Origin: an uncultured Bacteroidales bacterium
Lineage (GTDB): Bacteria > Bacteroidota > Bacteroidia > Bacteroidales > F082
NCBI GenBank assembly: GCA_900317155.1
Contig: ONFO01000014.1
Coordinates: 1 to 64,000, forward strand
DNA: 64,000 nt
Direction of reading: 5' to 3'
Shown here piece by piece: positions 1-8,089 of this stretch. A model generated the notes under the pieces. The model searched no databases, was not told the origin of the DNA, and saw only the letters and a program-made list of their open reading frames with translations. Every line of letters begins with the position of its first letter. Position 1 is the first letter of the stretch. Made by a program: the position numbers and the translations under genes.

Positions 1-1
1 C

Positions 2-319
2 AAGGCCATCTTGAACGCCAACTTGGGCTTCAACCCCATCAACAACGGTGAAATCCTCCGTATCAGCGTCCCCGCTTTGACCGAGGAACGTCGTAAAGAC
101 CTGGTGAAGCGCACCAAGAACGCCGCCGAGGAAGCCAAGGTCGGCATCCGTGGCATCCGCCGCAACGCCAACGACGATGCCAAGAAACTGGAGAAAGACG
201 TGATTTCGGAAGACGAGTCGAAGCTCCTTCAAGAGGAAATCCAGAAACTCACCGACAAATACATCAAGAAGATCGACGACCTCACTGAACTGAAGTCGAA
301 AGACATCCTCACGGTGTAA
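2..319 (+). CDS. frr: Ribosome recycling factor, C-terminal part (5' end outside window)
   Basis: The last 105 codons of ribosome recycling factor, which with EF-G splits post-termination ribosomes in the cytoplasm. The frame is open from base 2, so the true start lies upstream. Visible family hallmarks are the segment ILRISVPALTEERRKDLVK, the following VRNIRR-like stretch (VGIRGIRRNAND) and the helical C-terminal tail ending in KSKDILTV. These belong to domain I helices 2 and 3. Nothing looks damaged. The gene ends before a short repeat-rich gap and converges with ddl. Confidence 0.95.
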   Translation, partial: KAILNANLGFNPINNGEILRISVPALTEERRKDLVKRTKNAAEEAKVGIRGIRRNANDDAKKLEKDVISEDESKLLQEEIQKLTDKYIKKIDDLTELKSKDILTV

Positions 320-325
320 TCATTT

Positions 326-433
326 CACGCAGAAATAATTTTTTCACGCAGAATTCGCAGAACACGCAGAAGCCTACCGGACGTAATCATTGCGTCGCTT
401 TGTGCTTCATATCATTCAGCGGATTCTGCGTGA
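326..433. repeat. CACGCAGAA direct copies plus inverted copy between frr and ddl
   Basis: CACGCAGAA occurs three times in direct orientation (326-334, 345-353, 363-371) and once inverted (TTCTGCGTG, 424-432). The 11-base arms TCACGCAGAAT (344-354) and ATTCTGCGTGA (423-433) are perfect complements, so the gap can form a large hairpin between two converging genes. It may serve as a bidirectional terminator or be a dispersed intergenic repeat; there is no clear U-tract. Confidence 0.6.
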
Positions 434-441
434 GTAATAAA

Positions 442-1413
442 TCACAACACATTTTCTATCGCCATTTCGAACAACTGACTGAGCGTCAGGCCGAAGCATT
501 GCGCCTGCTTGGGGATGATGCTGGCTTCCGACATGCCCGGAACGATATTGGCCTCGATGAAAAACACACCATCGTCGCTGACGATGTAGTCCATGCGGAC
601 AAAGCCCTTGCATTCCAACTTCTCATACAACATCGCCGTGGTCGCCTTGATTTCGATTTCAGTGTCCTCGTCCACTTGGGCAGGCGTTATCTCGTCGCAT
701 TTGCCCGCGGTGTATTTGGCCTCATAGTCGAAGAACTCGTTCTTGCTGCATATCTCGGTAAGCGGGAACACCATCATCTTGCCTTTGTATTCCATGGCGC
801 CGCAGCCAAACTCACGGCCATCGACGAACTTCTCGCACATGATTTGACGACCAGCGGCCCTCGCCGTAAAAATGGCCGGGGTCAGATCTTCCGCCGTCTT
901 CACCTTGGTCACGCCCACGCTTGAACCGTTGCAGGTCGGCTTGACAAACAACGGCAGCCCCAACTTCTTGATGATCTCGTCGCCATCATATTTCTCGCCT
1001 TCGTTAATAAGAACAGAAGGCGCCACCTTGACACCATAGGAGGCCACCACACGTTTGCAAAAGTCTTTATGGAACGTGAGGGCGCAAGTGGTCAAAGGCG
1101 AGGAAGTGCAAGGGATGCCCAGCAGCTCCAGATAACCCGAAAGCGGCCCATTCTCACCTGGCTCACCATGCACCGCGTTGAAGGCCACGTCGAATTTCGT
1201 CCTGTGTCCGCCCACTGAGATGGAAAAGTCATTCTTGTCAACATCCACTCGGGTACCATCTTTCAAGAGCCCATACCATCCTTTTTTCGAGACAACTATA
1301 ATCTTCGAATTATATTTTTCCGGATTCAGGTTTTGCTTCACCACCTGAGCGCTTTTGACGGAAATTTCAAACTCTCCAGAATCTCCGCCACAAATTATTG
1401 CCACGTTTTTCAT
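442..1413 (-). CDS. ddl: D-alanine--D-alanine ligase
   Basis: A 323-residue ATP-grasp enzyme joining two D-alanines for peptidoglycan precursor synthesis in the cytoplasm. The N-terminus carries the family motif GGDSGEFEIS (variant of GGxSxEhxVS). HGEPGENG is the substrate-site loop, VKPTCNGSSVGVTKV belongs to the central ATP-grasp domain, and the C-terminal NIVPGMSEASIIPKQ is the Mg-ATP and D-Ala binding motif (usually NTxPGMT). Length fits the family. The ATG is followed at once by the typical first strand. Divergent from the PASTA gene. Confidence 0.95.
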   Translation of the reverse strand: MKNVAIICGGDSGEFEISVKSAQVVKQNLNPEKYNSKIIVVSKKGWYGLLKDGTRVDVDKNDFSISVGGHRTKFDVAFNAVHGEPGENGPLSGYLELLGIPCTSSPLTTCALTFHKDFCKRVVASYGVKVAPSVLINEGEKYDGDEIIKKLGLPLFVKPTCNGSSVGVTKVKTAEDLTPAIFTARAAGRQIMCEKFVDGREFGCGAMEYKGKMMVFPLTEICSKNEFFDYEAKYTAGKCDEITPAQVDEDTEIEIKATTAMLYEKLECKGFVRMDYIVSDDGVFFIEANIVPGMSEASIIPKQAQCFGLTLSQLFEMAIENVL

Positions 1414-1421
1414 ATTTTTTG

Positions 1422-1429
1422 TAATTTTG
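1422..1429 (+). promoter_or_regulatory. Bacteroidota -7 box for the PASTA gene
   Basis: TAATTTTG matches the TAnnTTTG -7 consensus and lies about 70 bases upstream of the PASTA gene start, in the divergent gap with ddl. No convincing -33 TTTG was assigned. Confidence 0.45.
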
Positions 1430-1500
1430 TCGGTTTAATTGTATTGAGCAATAAAACTGCTCAAAATTGAGTTGTAAAAACACGGCTAAAATAAACAAAT

Positions 1501-2394
1501 ATGGGATACTTTCACTTCCTCAGGGAAAAGAAATTTTACATCAACCTGCTCATCATACTGTTGACATGCGGGGCTTTGTTATGGTTAACTTTCAGGTTAT
1601 TAGACAAATATACTCGTCACGATGAAGTCTACACCATGCCTGATTTTGTTGGGCAAGACTTTCAGGAGGTGAAGCACGAGTACTCGAAAGACTTCAATTT
1701 CATCCTTATCGACAGCGTTTATCCCAAGGGGCAGCAACCAGGTTCCATCTTCCAGCAAGACCCGCTTCCCGGCTCAAAAATCAAAAAAGGACGCAATGTT
1801 TACGCCATCATCGTGGCCGTAACTCCCGAAAAGACCCTTATGCCCAACTTGAAAAACATTTCCTTGCGTGAAGCCATCGGGAGACTGGATTCGAATGGCT
1901 TGGAAGTCGACCATCTGGATTATGTCCCCTATTCCTATAAGAACAATGTCATCGAGCAATTCTATCAGAATCAGCCTATTGAGGAGGGGACAGAACTGGT
2001 AAAAGGCAGCAAAATCGTACTACAGGTAGGCATTGGCGACAACAAAGACAAAGTGAAAGTGCCCAACCTGATTGGCAAACCTGCGATGGAAGCGAAAAGG
2101 ATACTCAACCTGACTGGACTCAACCTTGGCAAAGAAACCTGGGAAGACAGAGACAGCACCCAATACATGTGTGTCAGGCGAATGAGCCCCGGGCCCAGCT
2201 CGGGTTCCGTCGAAGCAGGCACCTTTATCGATGTCTCCTATCACTCAAGCCGCACTTTGGATTTCAAGAAGGAGATGCAGGAGCTGCTACATGAGGATTC
2301 GTTGACCAACGTCCCCCAGAAATTTATTAAAGACACAATTAAAGAAACCATAGAGACCACTGACTATGAAAAAGATAATGAAGAAGTGTTTTAA
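1501..2394 (+). CDS. PASTA-domain membrane protein
   Basis: A 297-residue protein with a short cytoplasmic N-terminus, one transmembrane helix (about residues 14-32) and three PASTA-like repeats outside the membrane (about 43-110, 111-180, 183-250), each with the characteristic V/MPNLxGxxxxEA pattern, such as MPNLKNISLREA and VPNLIGKPAMEA. PASTA domains bind muropeptides or lipid II in Gram-positive kinases and PBPs. This protein has no kinase or transpeptidase domain, so it may be a wall-binding accessory factor; that is inference. The neighbours ddl and an RluD-like gene are common companions in Bacteroidales. Its 3' end overlaps the next gene by 29 bases. Confidence 0.85.
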   Translation: MGYFHFLREKKFYINLLIILLTCGALLWLTFRLLDKYTRHDEVYTMPDFVGQDFQEVKHEYSKDFNFILIDSVYPKGQQPGSIFQQDPLPGSKIKKGRNVYAIIVAVTPEKTLMPNLKNISLREAIGRLDSNGLEVDHLDYVPYSYKNNVIEQFYQNQPIEEGTELVKGSKIVLQVGIGDNKDKVKVPNLIGKPAMEAKRILNLTGLNLGKETWEDRDSTQYMCVRRMSPGPSSGSVEAGTFIDVSYHSSRTLDFKKEMQELLHEDSLTNVPQKFIKDTIKETIETTDYEKDNEEVF

Positions 2395-4480
2395 GCCTCT
2401 TGCACTGATGATGCTCGGCCTTTGGGCCATCCAAGCCAACGCGCAAGAAACAGTGACCCCTTTCCATAGCTCAACAAGAAAAGCGCCTGTCAAACGAGAA
2501 GTTGCAGAGGCCCGTTTTTTGCCCTTTTTCGACGATTTCAGCCATTCCAACGTGTACCCCGACTCGACGAAATGGACCGACAACTCCGCATTGGTCAACG
2601 ACGGTTTCCCACTCTGTCCGCCCAACCGCAACAGTGTCACCCTTGACGTTCTCGATGCCAACGGCTGTGTGTATGACTTTGCCATCAGCAATGCCTTTGT
2701 GGCAGAATACCTCACCTCTGTCCGCATTCGTCTGGATTCCATCATGGAACCAGAGCCACGTGCCCTTACCCCTGCCGACTCGGTCTATTTTAGTTTCTAT
2801 TACCAGCCCCAAGGCAATGGCAATCCACCCGAGTCACAAGATTCACTTGTACTGCAATTTGGCACCACCACCCAACACCAAGAGTTTTTGTTCCTTGACT
2901 ATCAAGACTATAACATCGCCGACATACTTGCAGAGATGCATATCGACACCTTGTTCCCCGGCGACACCGTTTGGGCCTCAGTAGGCTGCCAGGAAGGTCT
3001 TTTCACCACCGTCACCGACACACTGACTTCGGAGGATCAAGGTAGCATTGCCGTGCCCTGCGACTCGGTCTTCACCACCGTCACCGACACCACTTGGTAC
3101 CACATCTGGAGTGTGCCCGGGATGACTCTTGACACCTTCATGATTGAGAACAACGGACAATACTTCAAGCAGGTGATGATTCCCATCAAAGACATGAAAT
3201 TCTTCCGCAACGACTTCTATTTCAGGTTTTACAACTACGCCAGTATCGTGAATTCCTCGCTTCCCGCCAACCGCAGCAACGAGGACAACTGGAACATCGA
3301 CTTCGTTTACCTGAACATCAACCGTTCGGTTTACGACACCGATTACCCCATGCTGAGTTTTTCGGGCAAAAGGCCGTCGTTCTTCAATCGCTACCAATCC
3401 ATCCCTTACCGCCAATATCGACTCAACCCCAATTCGGCCATGAACGAAAGCCTTGAAATCGATATCGCTAACTTGGATGGCATCGACCATGAAGCACATT
3501 ATTATTACTCGGTTCGGCAAGTGGGGGGCGGTCAGCACTATACACATGCTTTGGACCCTGTCACCATACAACCCTACAGAGCACATGGCTATTTGCAATG
3601 CCCCGAATACGGTGAGTCGCCTGCATGTCCCTATGTCGGTGAGCTGTTTGCGCTCAACATGTTGTATGATTCGGTCTCTTACCATGTCAGTCATTACATC
3701 TACGACTCCACGACAACTCCGCCCTTGCTTGACTCCATGGTTTATCGCGTGGGCATGTACAACTATTACGCCTACGACGACGGTATTCCCGAGTTGGGCT
3801 TCGGCGTGCACCCCGCCGGTGGTCGCTTTGCCGTGCGCTTCGACATCGCCGACTACGACACCATCCAAGGCGTGCAACTCCTGTTCAACCACACCCTCAA
3901 CGATGCCAACAACAAGTATTTCGACATCGTTATCTGGAAAGACGAGAATGGCAAGCCCGGTGATGAAATCTATCGCCTCAGTGCCCAACGTCCGCAATGG
4001 CAGGAACAAATCTACCGTTTCAGTTACTATGAATTCGACGAAACCGTAGCATTTGCCGGCGCTTTCTATATCGGCATCGAGCAACACAACGATGACCTCA
4101 TCAACATCGGCTTCGACACCTCCATCGACAATATCCAATACAACTTCATCAACACCAACGGCTCGTGGCAACCCAGCAGCAAACACGGCTCGATAATGAT
4201 ACGACCCGTCGTAGGACCCTCCTACTACATTGGCCTCCAAGAACAAGACGCGGCTTCAACTTTGCAGCTCTATCCCAATCCAGTACAAAACACGCTGCAT
4301 ATTGAAGGCAACATCAGAGGCGGCCAAGTGTGCATCTACGACCTCACTGGCAGAAAAGTCCATCAAAGCGAGTATCGGCCGGAGATTCCTGTCAACCAGC
4401 TCACAGATGGATTGTATTTCCTCAATGTCATTACCGAAGAAGGCCAAGTCATCAACCAAAAATTCATCATCCACAAATGA
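2366..4480 (+). CDS. Secreted protein with type IX secretion C-terminal sorting domain
   Basis: A 704-residue exported protein. A signal peptide (basic start, hydrophobic core, cleavage near ANAQE) is followed by a long Asp/Tyr-rich region with no recognised catalytic motif. The last ~75 residues form a T9SS type A sorting domain (LYPNPVQNTLHIEG, then YDLTGRKV, then GLYFLNV). It is probably exported through the outer membrane by PorU-processed T9SS and attached to the surface or released. Start 2366 overlaps the PASTA gene by 29 bases; an in-frame ATG at 2378 is an alternative. Its stop overlaps the next start as ATGA, so translation is probably coupled. Confidence 0.85.
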   Translation: MKKIMKKCFKPLALMMLGLWAIQANAQETVTPFHSSTRKAPVKREVAEARFLPFFDDFSHSNVYPDSTKWTDNSALVNDGFPLCPPNRNSVTLDVLDANGCVYDFAISNAFVAEYLTSVRIRLDSIMEPEPRALTPADSVYFSFYYQPQGNGNPPESQDSLVLQFGTTTQHQEFLFLDYQDYNIADILAEMHIDTLFPGDTVWASVGCQEGLFTTVTDTLTSEDQGSIAVPCDSVFTTVTDTTWYHIWSVPGMTLDTFMIENNGQYFKQVMIPIKDMKFFRNDFYFRFYNYASIVNSSLPANRSNEDNWNIDFVYLNINRSVYDTDYPMLSFSGKRPSFFNRYQSIPYRQYRLNPNSAMNESLEIDIANLDGIDHEAHYYYSVRQVGGGQHYTHALDPVTIQPYRAHGYLQCPEYGESPACPYVGELFALNMLYDSVSYHVSHYIYDSTTTPPLLDSMVYRVGMYNYYAYDDGIPELGFGVHPAGGRFAVRFDIADYDTIQGVQLLFNHTLNDANNKYFDIVIWKDENGKPGDEIYRLSAQRPQWQEQIYRFSYYEFDETVAFAGAFYIGIEQHNDDLINIGFDTSIDNIQYNFINTNGSWQPSSKHGSIMIRPVVGPSYYIGLQEQDAASTLQLYPNPVQNTLHIEGNIRGGQVCIYDLTGRKVHQSEYRPEIPVNQLTDGLYFLNVITEEGQVINQKFIIHK

Positions 4481-5586
4481 ACGACGAACGCATTGAAGCC
4501 TTAGACAAAGAGTTGAGTCCAGAAAGCCTAAATTCCACCCAAGGCGGGGATGAGATGCTTTCTGAAATCGAAGAAGGCAGTGAGCTTTACGAGCATATAC
4601 GCATGACCGTCGACCCTGGCCAACAGCCTGAGCGCATCGACACCTTCTTGACTTCCCACATCAGCAACATCTCGCGCAACCGCGTACAGAACGCTGCCAA
4701 GGCAGGCAACATCCTGGTGAACGACAAGGTGGTCAAATCAAACTACAAGGTAAAGCCCAACGATGTGATTTCCATCGTTTTCAGCTATCCGCCACGTGAG
4801 ACCGACATCAAACCGGAACCTATCCCACTGAACATCGTTTACGAAGACGACGACATCATCGTCATCAACAAGCAAGCGGGTTTGGTGGTTCACCCTGCCC
4901 ACGGCAACTTCACTGGCACCTTGCTGCATGGTTTGGCCTATCACTTCGAGCAGACGCATCAAAATGTGGAAAACCGCATCGGCTATCTCGTCCACCGCAT
5001 CGACAAGGACACCACCGGACTGATGATTGTAGCCAAAAACGAGACTGCCCAAGCTGTCCTGGCCAAGCAATTCTTCGACCACTCTATCCACCGCCGCTAT
5101 AACGCCCTGGTTTGGGGCGATTTCGATGAGAACGAAGGCACCATTGTGGGCAACATCGGGCGCAGCCAAAACGACCGCCGCCGCATGGCCGTCTATCCTA
5201 ACGGCGAGCAAGGCAAGGAAGCCATCACCCACTGGAAAGTGTTGGAACGCTTTGGCTATGTGACCCTTAACGAATACCGTTTGGAGACAGGTCGCACCCA
5301 CCAAATTCGTGCCCACTCGCAATTCATCGGACACCCGCTGTTCAACGACAGCCTCTATGGTGGCGATGTCATCCTGAAAGGCACCACCTTCTCGAAGTAC
5401 AAGCAATTCATCGACAACTGCTTCAAAATCATGCCACGCCATGCCTTGCATGCCAAGGAATTGGGATTCGTGCATCCCACCACTGGCAAGCAGATGATGT
5501 TCACCTCAGAACTGCCCAACGACATGACGATGGTGCTTGAGAAGTGGAGAACCTACCTGAAAGCGAGAAATTTGTTTGAAGAATAA
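4477..5586 (+). CDS. RluA-family 23S rRNA pseudouridine synthase (RluD-like)
   Basis: A 369-residue enzyme isomerising uridines in large-subunit rRNA. An N-terminal S4-like RNA-binding domain (about 50-115, including SRNRVQNAAKAGNILVN) is followed by the synthase domain with the catalytic Asp motif VHRIDKDTTGLMIVAK and the downstream GRTHQIRAH motif. This arrangement is RluD-type. The first ~45 residues are an acidic extension. The start was chosen at 4477 because ATG overlaps the preceding TGA in a four-base ATGA junction and the reading frame upstream is only antisense-like sequence. Confidence 0.93.
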   Translation: MNDERIEALDKELSPESLNSTQGGDEMLSEIEEGSELYEHIRMTVDPGQQPERIDTFLTSHISNISRNRVQNAAKAGNILVNDKVVKSNYKVKPNDVISIVFSYPPRETDIKPEPIPLNIVYEDDDIIVINKQAGLVVHPAHGNFTGTLLHGLAYHFEQTHQNVENRIGYLVHRIDKDTTGLMIVAKNETAQAVLAKQFFDHSIHRRYNALVWGDFDENEGTIVGNIGRSQNDRRRMAVYPNGEQGKEAITHWKVLERFGYVTLNEYRLETGRTHQIRAHSQFIGHPLFNDSLYGGDVILKGTTFSKYKQFIDNCFKIMPRHALHAKELGFVHPTTGKQMMFTSELPNDMTMVLEKWRTYLKARNLFEE

Positions 5587-5610
5587 TAATAACATTTAAA
5601 TCATACAACC

Positions 5611-6516
5611 ATGAGAAAACTCTTACTTATAGCAACGGCTATCATCGCCAGCATCACCTATTCACAAGCACAAATCCTCTACCGCATTTCCGGCAAGGGC
5701 CTTGAAAAGCCCAGTTATATTGTAGGCACCTACCACTTGGCTCCCGCCTCGTTTGCCGACAGTATACCTGGCATGAAAACCGCCATTGAGGGAACACAAC
5801 AAGTTTGCGGCGAGTTGGACATAATGGACGCCTTCAAGCCCGAGAACGCCGCCCGACTGATGCAATCACAGATGCTTCCGGAAGGGACCACACTGACGTC
5901 ATTGCTTACCGCTGAACAACTCGAACGGTTGAACAAGTTGTTGCTCGATGTGATGGGCTCCAACCTCAATGATGAGGCTTTCGCAGCCCAAATCGACAAG
6001 ATGACCCCTGCAGCCCTCTCCACCACGCTTTCCCTCTCCTCATACATGAAGAAAGTTGAGTCATTCAACCCCATGGAATTGATTGACAACTACTTCCAGA
6101 TGCTCGCATTGCAAAACGGCAAAGCTGTCAAAGGTTTCGAAACTGTCGATTTCCAAATGGGAGTTCTTTTCGGAGCCCCATTGGAAAAACAGGTGAACGA
6201 CCTGATGTGCATGGTCGACCATTTCAAAGATACTGAAGAGATGGTGGATCTCATCACGACCGCCTATTTCTCGCAGGACCTTACGCAAATCGAGGAAGCC
6301 ATGGAACAGGAGTCAAAGATTGATTGTGGCACAACGGAAGAAGACGAAGACATCTTGATCAACAACCGCAACCGCAACTGGGTGGAACTGATGCCTGACA
6401 TGATGGCTGGACAACCGACCCTTTTCGTCGTTGGTGCAGGTCATCTCTGCGGCGAGAAAGGCGTATTGAAACTGCTTGAAAAAGAGGGATATACAATTGA
6501 AGGAATGAAAGAATAA
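5611..6516 (+). CDS. TraB/GumN-family protein
   Basis: A 301-residue exported protein with a signal peptide ending around YSQAQ. The GTYHL motif near residue 40, the CGELD segment and the C-terminal GAGHLCGEKGVLKLLEKEGY motif define the TraB/GumN (TIKI-like) family, which resembles metal-dependent proteases. The substrate is unknown. It begins 24 bases after the pseudouridine synthase and is probably co-transcribed with it. Confidence 0.85.
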   Translation: MRKLLLIATAIIASITYSQAQILYRISGKGLEKPSYIVGTYHLAPASFADSIPGMKTAIEGTQQVCGELDIMDAFKPENAARLMQSQMLPEGTTLTSLLTAEQLERLNKLLLDVMGSNLNDEAFAAQIDKMTPAALSTTLSLSSYMKKVESFNPMELIDNYFQMLALQNGKAVKGFETVDFQMGVLFGAPLEKQVNDLMCMVDHFKDTEEMVDLITTAYFSQDLTQIEEAMEQESKIDCGTTEEDEDILINNRNRNWVELMPDMMAGQPTLFVVGAGHLCGEKGVLKLLEKEGYTIEGMKE

Positions 6517-6520
6517 GGCT

Positions 6521-6874
6521 TCATGCCTTTTTCTGTTTCTCTGCCAAAGCCTTATCCAAATCGAGGAGGAAGCTGCGGGTCTTGTCCAAGGTCTCGAGCA
6601 TGATAATGCGTTCCTCGTAGTCGCTGAAGCGCTCCTTGAGGGCAAGTTTGGCACCGGCCAAGGTGTAGCCTTTCACCTTGAGCAATTGGTAGATGACATG
6701 GACATACCGCACGTCGCGTTGGGTGAAGAGGCGGTTGCCTTTCTTGTTTTTGCGTGGACGCAACACGTCGAACTCCTTTTCCCAATAACGGATCATCGAG
6801 GTGTTCACATTGAACATTGCGGCCACTTCACCAATGGAGTAGTAGTATTTCCCATTCGACTTGAGTTCTTCCAT
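6521..6874 (-). CDS. MerR-family transcriptional regulator
   Basis: A 117-residue DNA-binding protein. The N-terminal MerR winged helix is clear (YSIGEVAAMFNVNTSMIRYW, then the wing RKNKKGNRLFTQRDV), followed by a coiled-coil dimerisation helix. There are no C-terminal metal-binding cysteines or ligand domain, matching the short MerR proteins common in Bacteroidota. It ends 4 bases from the convergent TraB/GumN gene. An AT-rich repeat block lies directly upstream of its ATG. Confidence 0.9.
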   Translation of the reverse strand: MEELKSNGKYYYSIGEVAAMFNVNTSMIRYWEKEFDVLRPRKNKKGNRLFTQRDVRYVHVIYQLLKVKGYTLAGAKLALKERFSDYEERIIMLETLDKTRSFLLDLDKALAEKQKKA

Positions 6875-6876
6875 GA

Positions 6877-6973
6877 TTCAAAGATTCAAGATTTAAAATT
6901 CAAAATTCAAAATTCTGCATTCTGCATTCCTCATTCAGCATTCCTCATTCAGCATTCCTCATTCAGCATTCCC
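6877..6973. repeat. ATTCAAA / CATTCAGCATTCC short tandem repeats upstream of merR
   Basis: Two kinds of short direct repeat lie side by side: TTCAAAA-type units (6877-6917) and 14-15 base units around CTCATTCAGCATTC (6918-6973, about four copies). They fill the gap between the M23 peptidase and the MerR gene. Similar blocks occur at 31443, 38202 and 48313. Confidence 0.75.
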
Positions 6974-6987
6974 AACTTCCCCAAATC

Positions 6988-7962
6988 TCAGTCCATCGTT
7001 TGCGTAGGTAAGGTTGAGTGCTGCAAAATCAGTTCGTATTCGTCGGGGGTAAGGTCGTTGTAGAAGAAATTGATGGGATCCACTTGGACATCGTTTTTCA
7101 GGACTTCATAATGCAGATGCACGCCTGTGGTCTTTCCCGAATCCCCTATGGTGCCTATCTTCTGTCCCCGTTTCACCTTCTGGCCCTTCCTGACGGCTGC
7201 CTTCTGGAGGTGTGCGTACCGGGTCTTGTAGCCATAGCCGTGGTCAATGACCACCAGATTGCCATAACCCCATTCGTTACGCTCCACGTCAGCCACCACA
7301 CCATCGCCCGTGGCGTAGGTATCCGTACCCAAAGCAGCAGAGAAGTCAATCCCGCTATGGAACTTCTCCACCTTATAAATAGGGTCGGGACGATAGCCGA
7401 AAAAGGATGAGATGTATTTTACCTCGGTTTCTTTCACGGGGAAGATCGCTGGGATATGCGCCAACATGTCGGACTTGTTGCGCGCCATGGCAAACAAGGT
7501 GTCATACGAAACCGACTGGTTATACAACTGACTGGCTATGACATCCAACTTCCTCGCCGTGTTCACGATCAGTCCAGAGTTTTTATAGCCATACAAGTCG
7601 GCATAACGGTCTGCATCCAGAAAACCAGAACGGCGCACTGAACTCGGGATGGGGTCGGCCTCAAACATGACACGATACAGATTGTTATCCCGCTCTTCCA
7701 TATCGGTCATCAGCACTTCCATGTTGTCCAAGCGGTCGTTCAAAATTTCATACTGCAGCTTCATATACTCCAACTCACGCGCCTGCATCATCTCCTTCGG
7801 CGACTTGAAAAAAGTGAACAGCAAAATCGCGAACAAAAAAGCAACCCCTAGAAAAGAGAGAAACACCAAAACAAAACGCAATAACGCCTTTGATTTGGAG
7901 CTTTTCATCACCTCAATGTCTTGCGTCGACGGGTTGTTATTATATTGCTTCTGTGTGGCCAT
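6988..7962 (-). CDS. M23 family metallopeptidase, membrane-anchored
   Basis: A 324-residue LytM-type zinc endopeptidase for peptidoglycan cross-bridges, or a divisome amidase activator. A cytoplasmic N-terminus and one transmembrane helix (about 28-50) are followed by a coiled coil (55-95) and the M23 domain with zinc ligands in FHSGIDFSAALGTDTYA and GVHLHYEV. The HxxxD and HLH motifs are intact, so activity is plausible. The neighbouring alaS is divergent and the two share a short promoter region. Confidence 0.92.
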   Translation of the reverse strand: MATQKQYNNNPSTQDIEVMKSSKSKALLRFVLVFLSFLGVAFLFAILLFTFFKSPKEMMQARELEYMKLQYEILNDRLDNMEVLMTDMEERDNNLYRVMFEADPIPSSVRRSGFLDADRYADLYGYKNSGLIVNTARKLDVIASQLYNQSVSYDTLFAMARNKSDMLAHIPAIFPVKETEVKYISSFFGYRPDPIYKVEKFHSGIDFSAALGTDTYATGDGVVADVERNEWGYGNLVVIDHGYGYKTRYAHLQKAAVRKGQKVKRGQKIGTIGDSGKTTGVHLHYEVLKNDVQVDPINFFYNDLTPDEYELILQHSTLPTQTMD

Positions 7963-8011
7963 TTATCCGTTTGATTACGTCATAAATAACGACTCAAGTC
8001 AAAATATTGCG

Positions 8012-8039
8012 CAAAAATAGAATATTTAGCGTAAATTTG
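8012..8039. promoter_or_regulatory. Back-to-back -7 boxes for M23 peptidase (-) and alaS (+)
   Basis: On the minus strand TATTTTTG (8019-8012) precedes the M23 gene, and on the plus strand TAAATTTG (8032-8039) precedes alaS. Both match TAnnTTTG and sit about 50 bases from their genes. Confidence 0.6.
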
Positions 8040-8089
8040 CACGTTTTTTTGAAGTATTTTTTGAAGCAATAATTCATAACTCACTATAA

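Noticed and set aside
2978-4246. Long minus-strand ORF (422 codons) opposite the T9SS protein gene
   Set aside because: It is the antisense of a clear coding region with signal peptide and sorting domain; its translation is Val/Asp-rich antisense-type sequence without any family motif.
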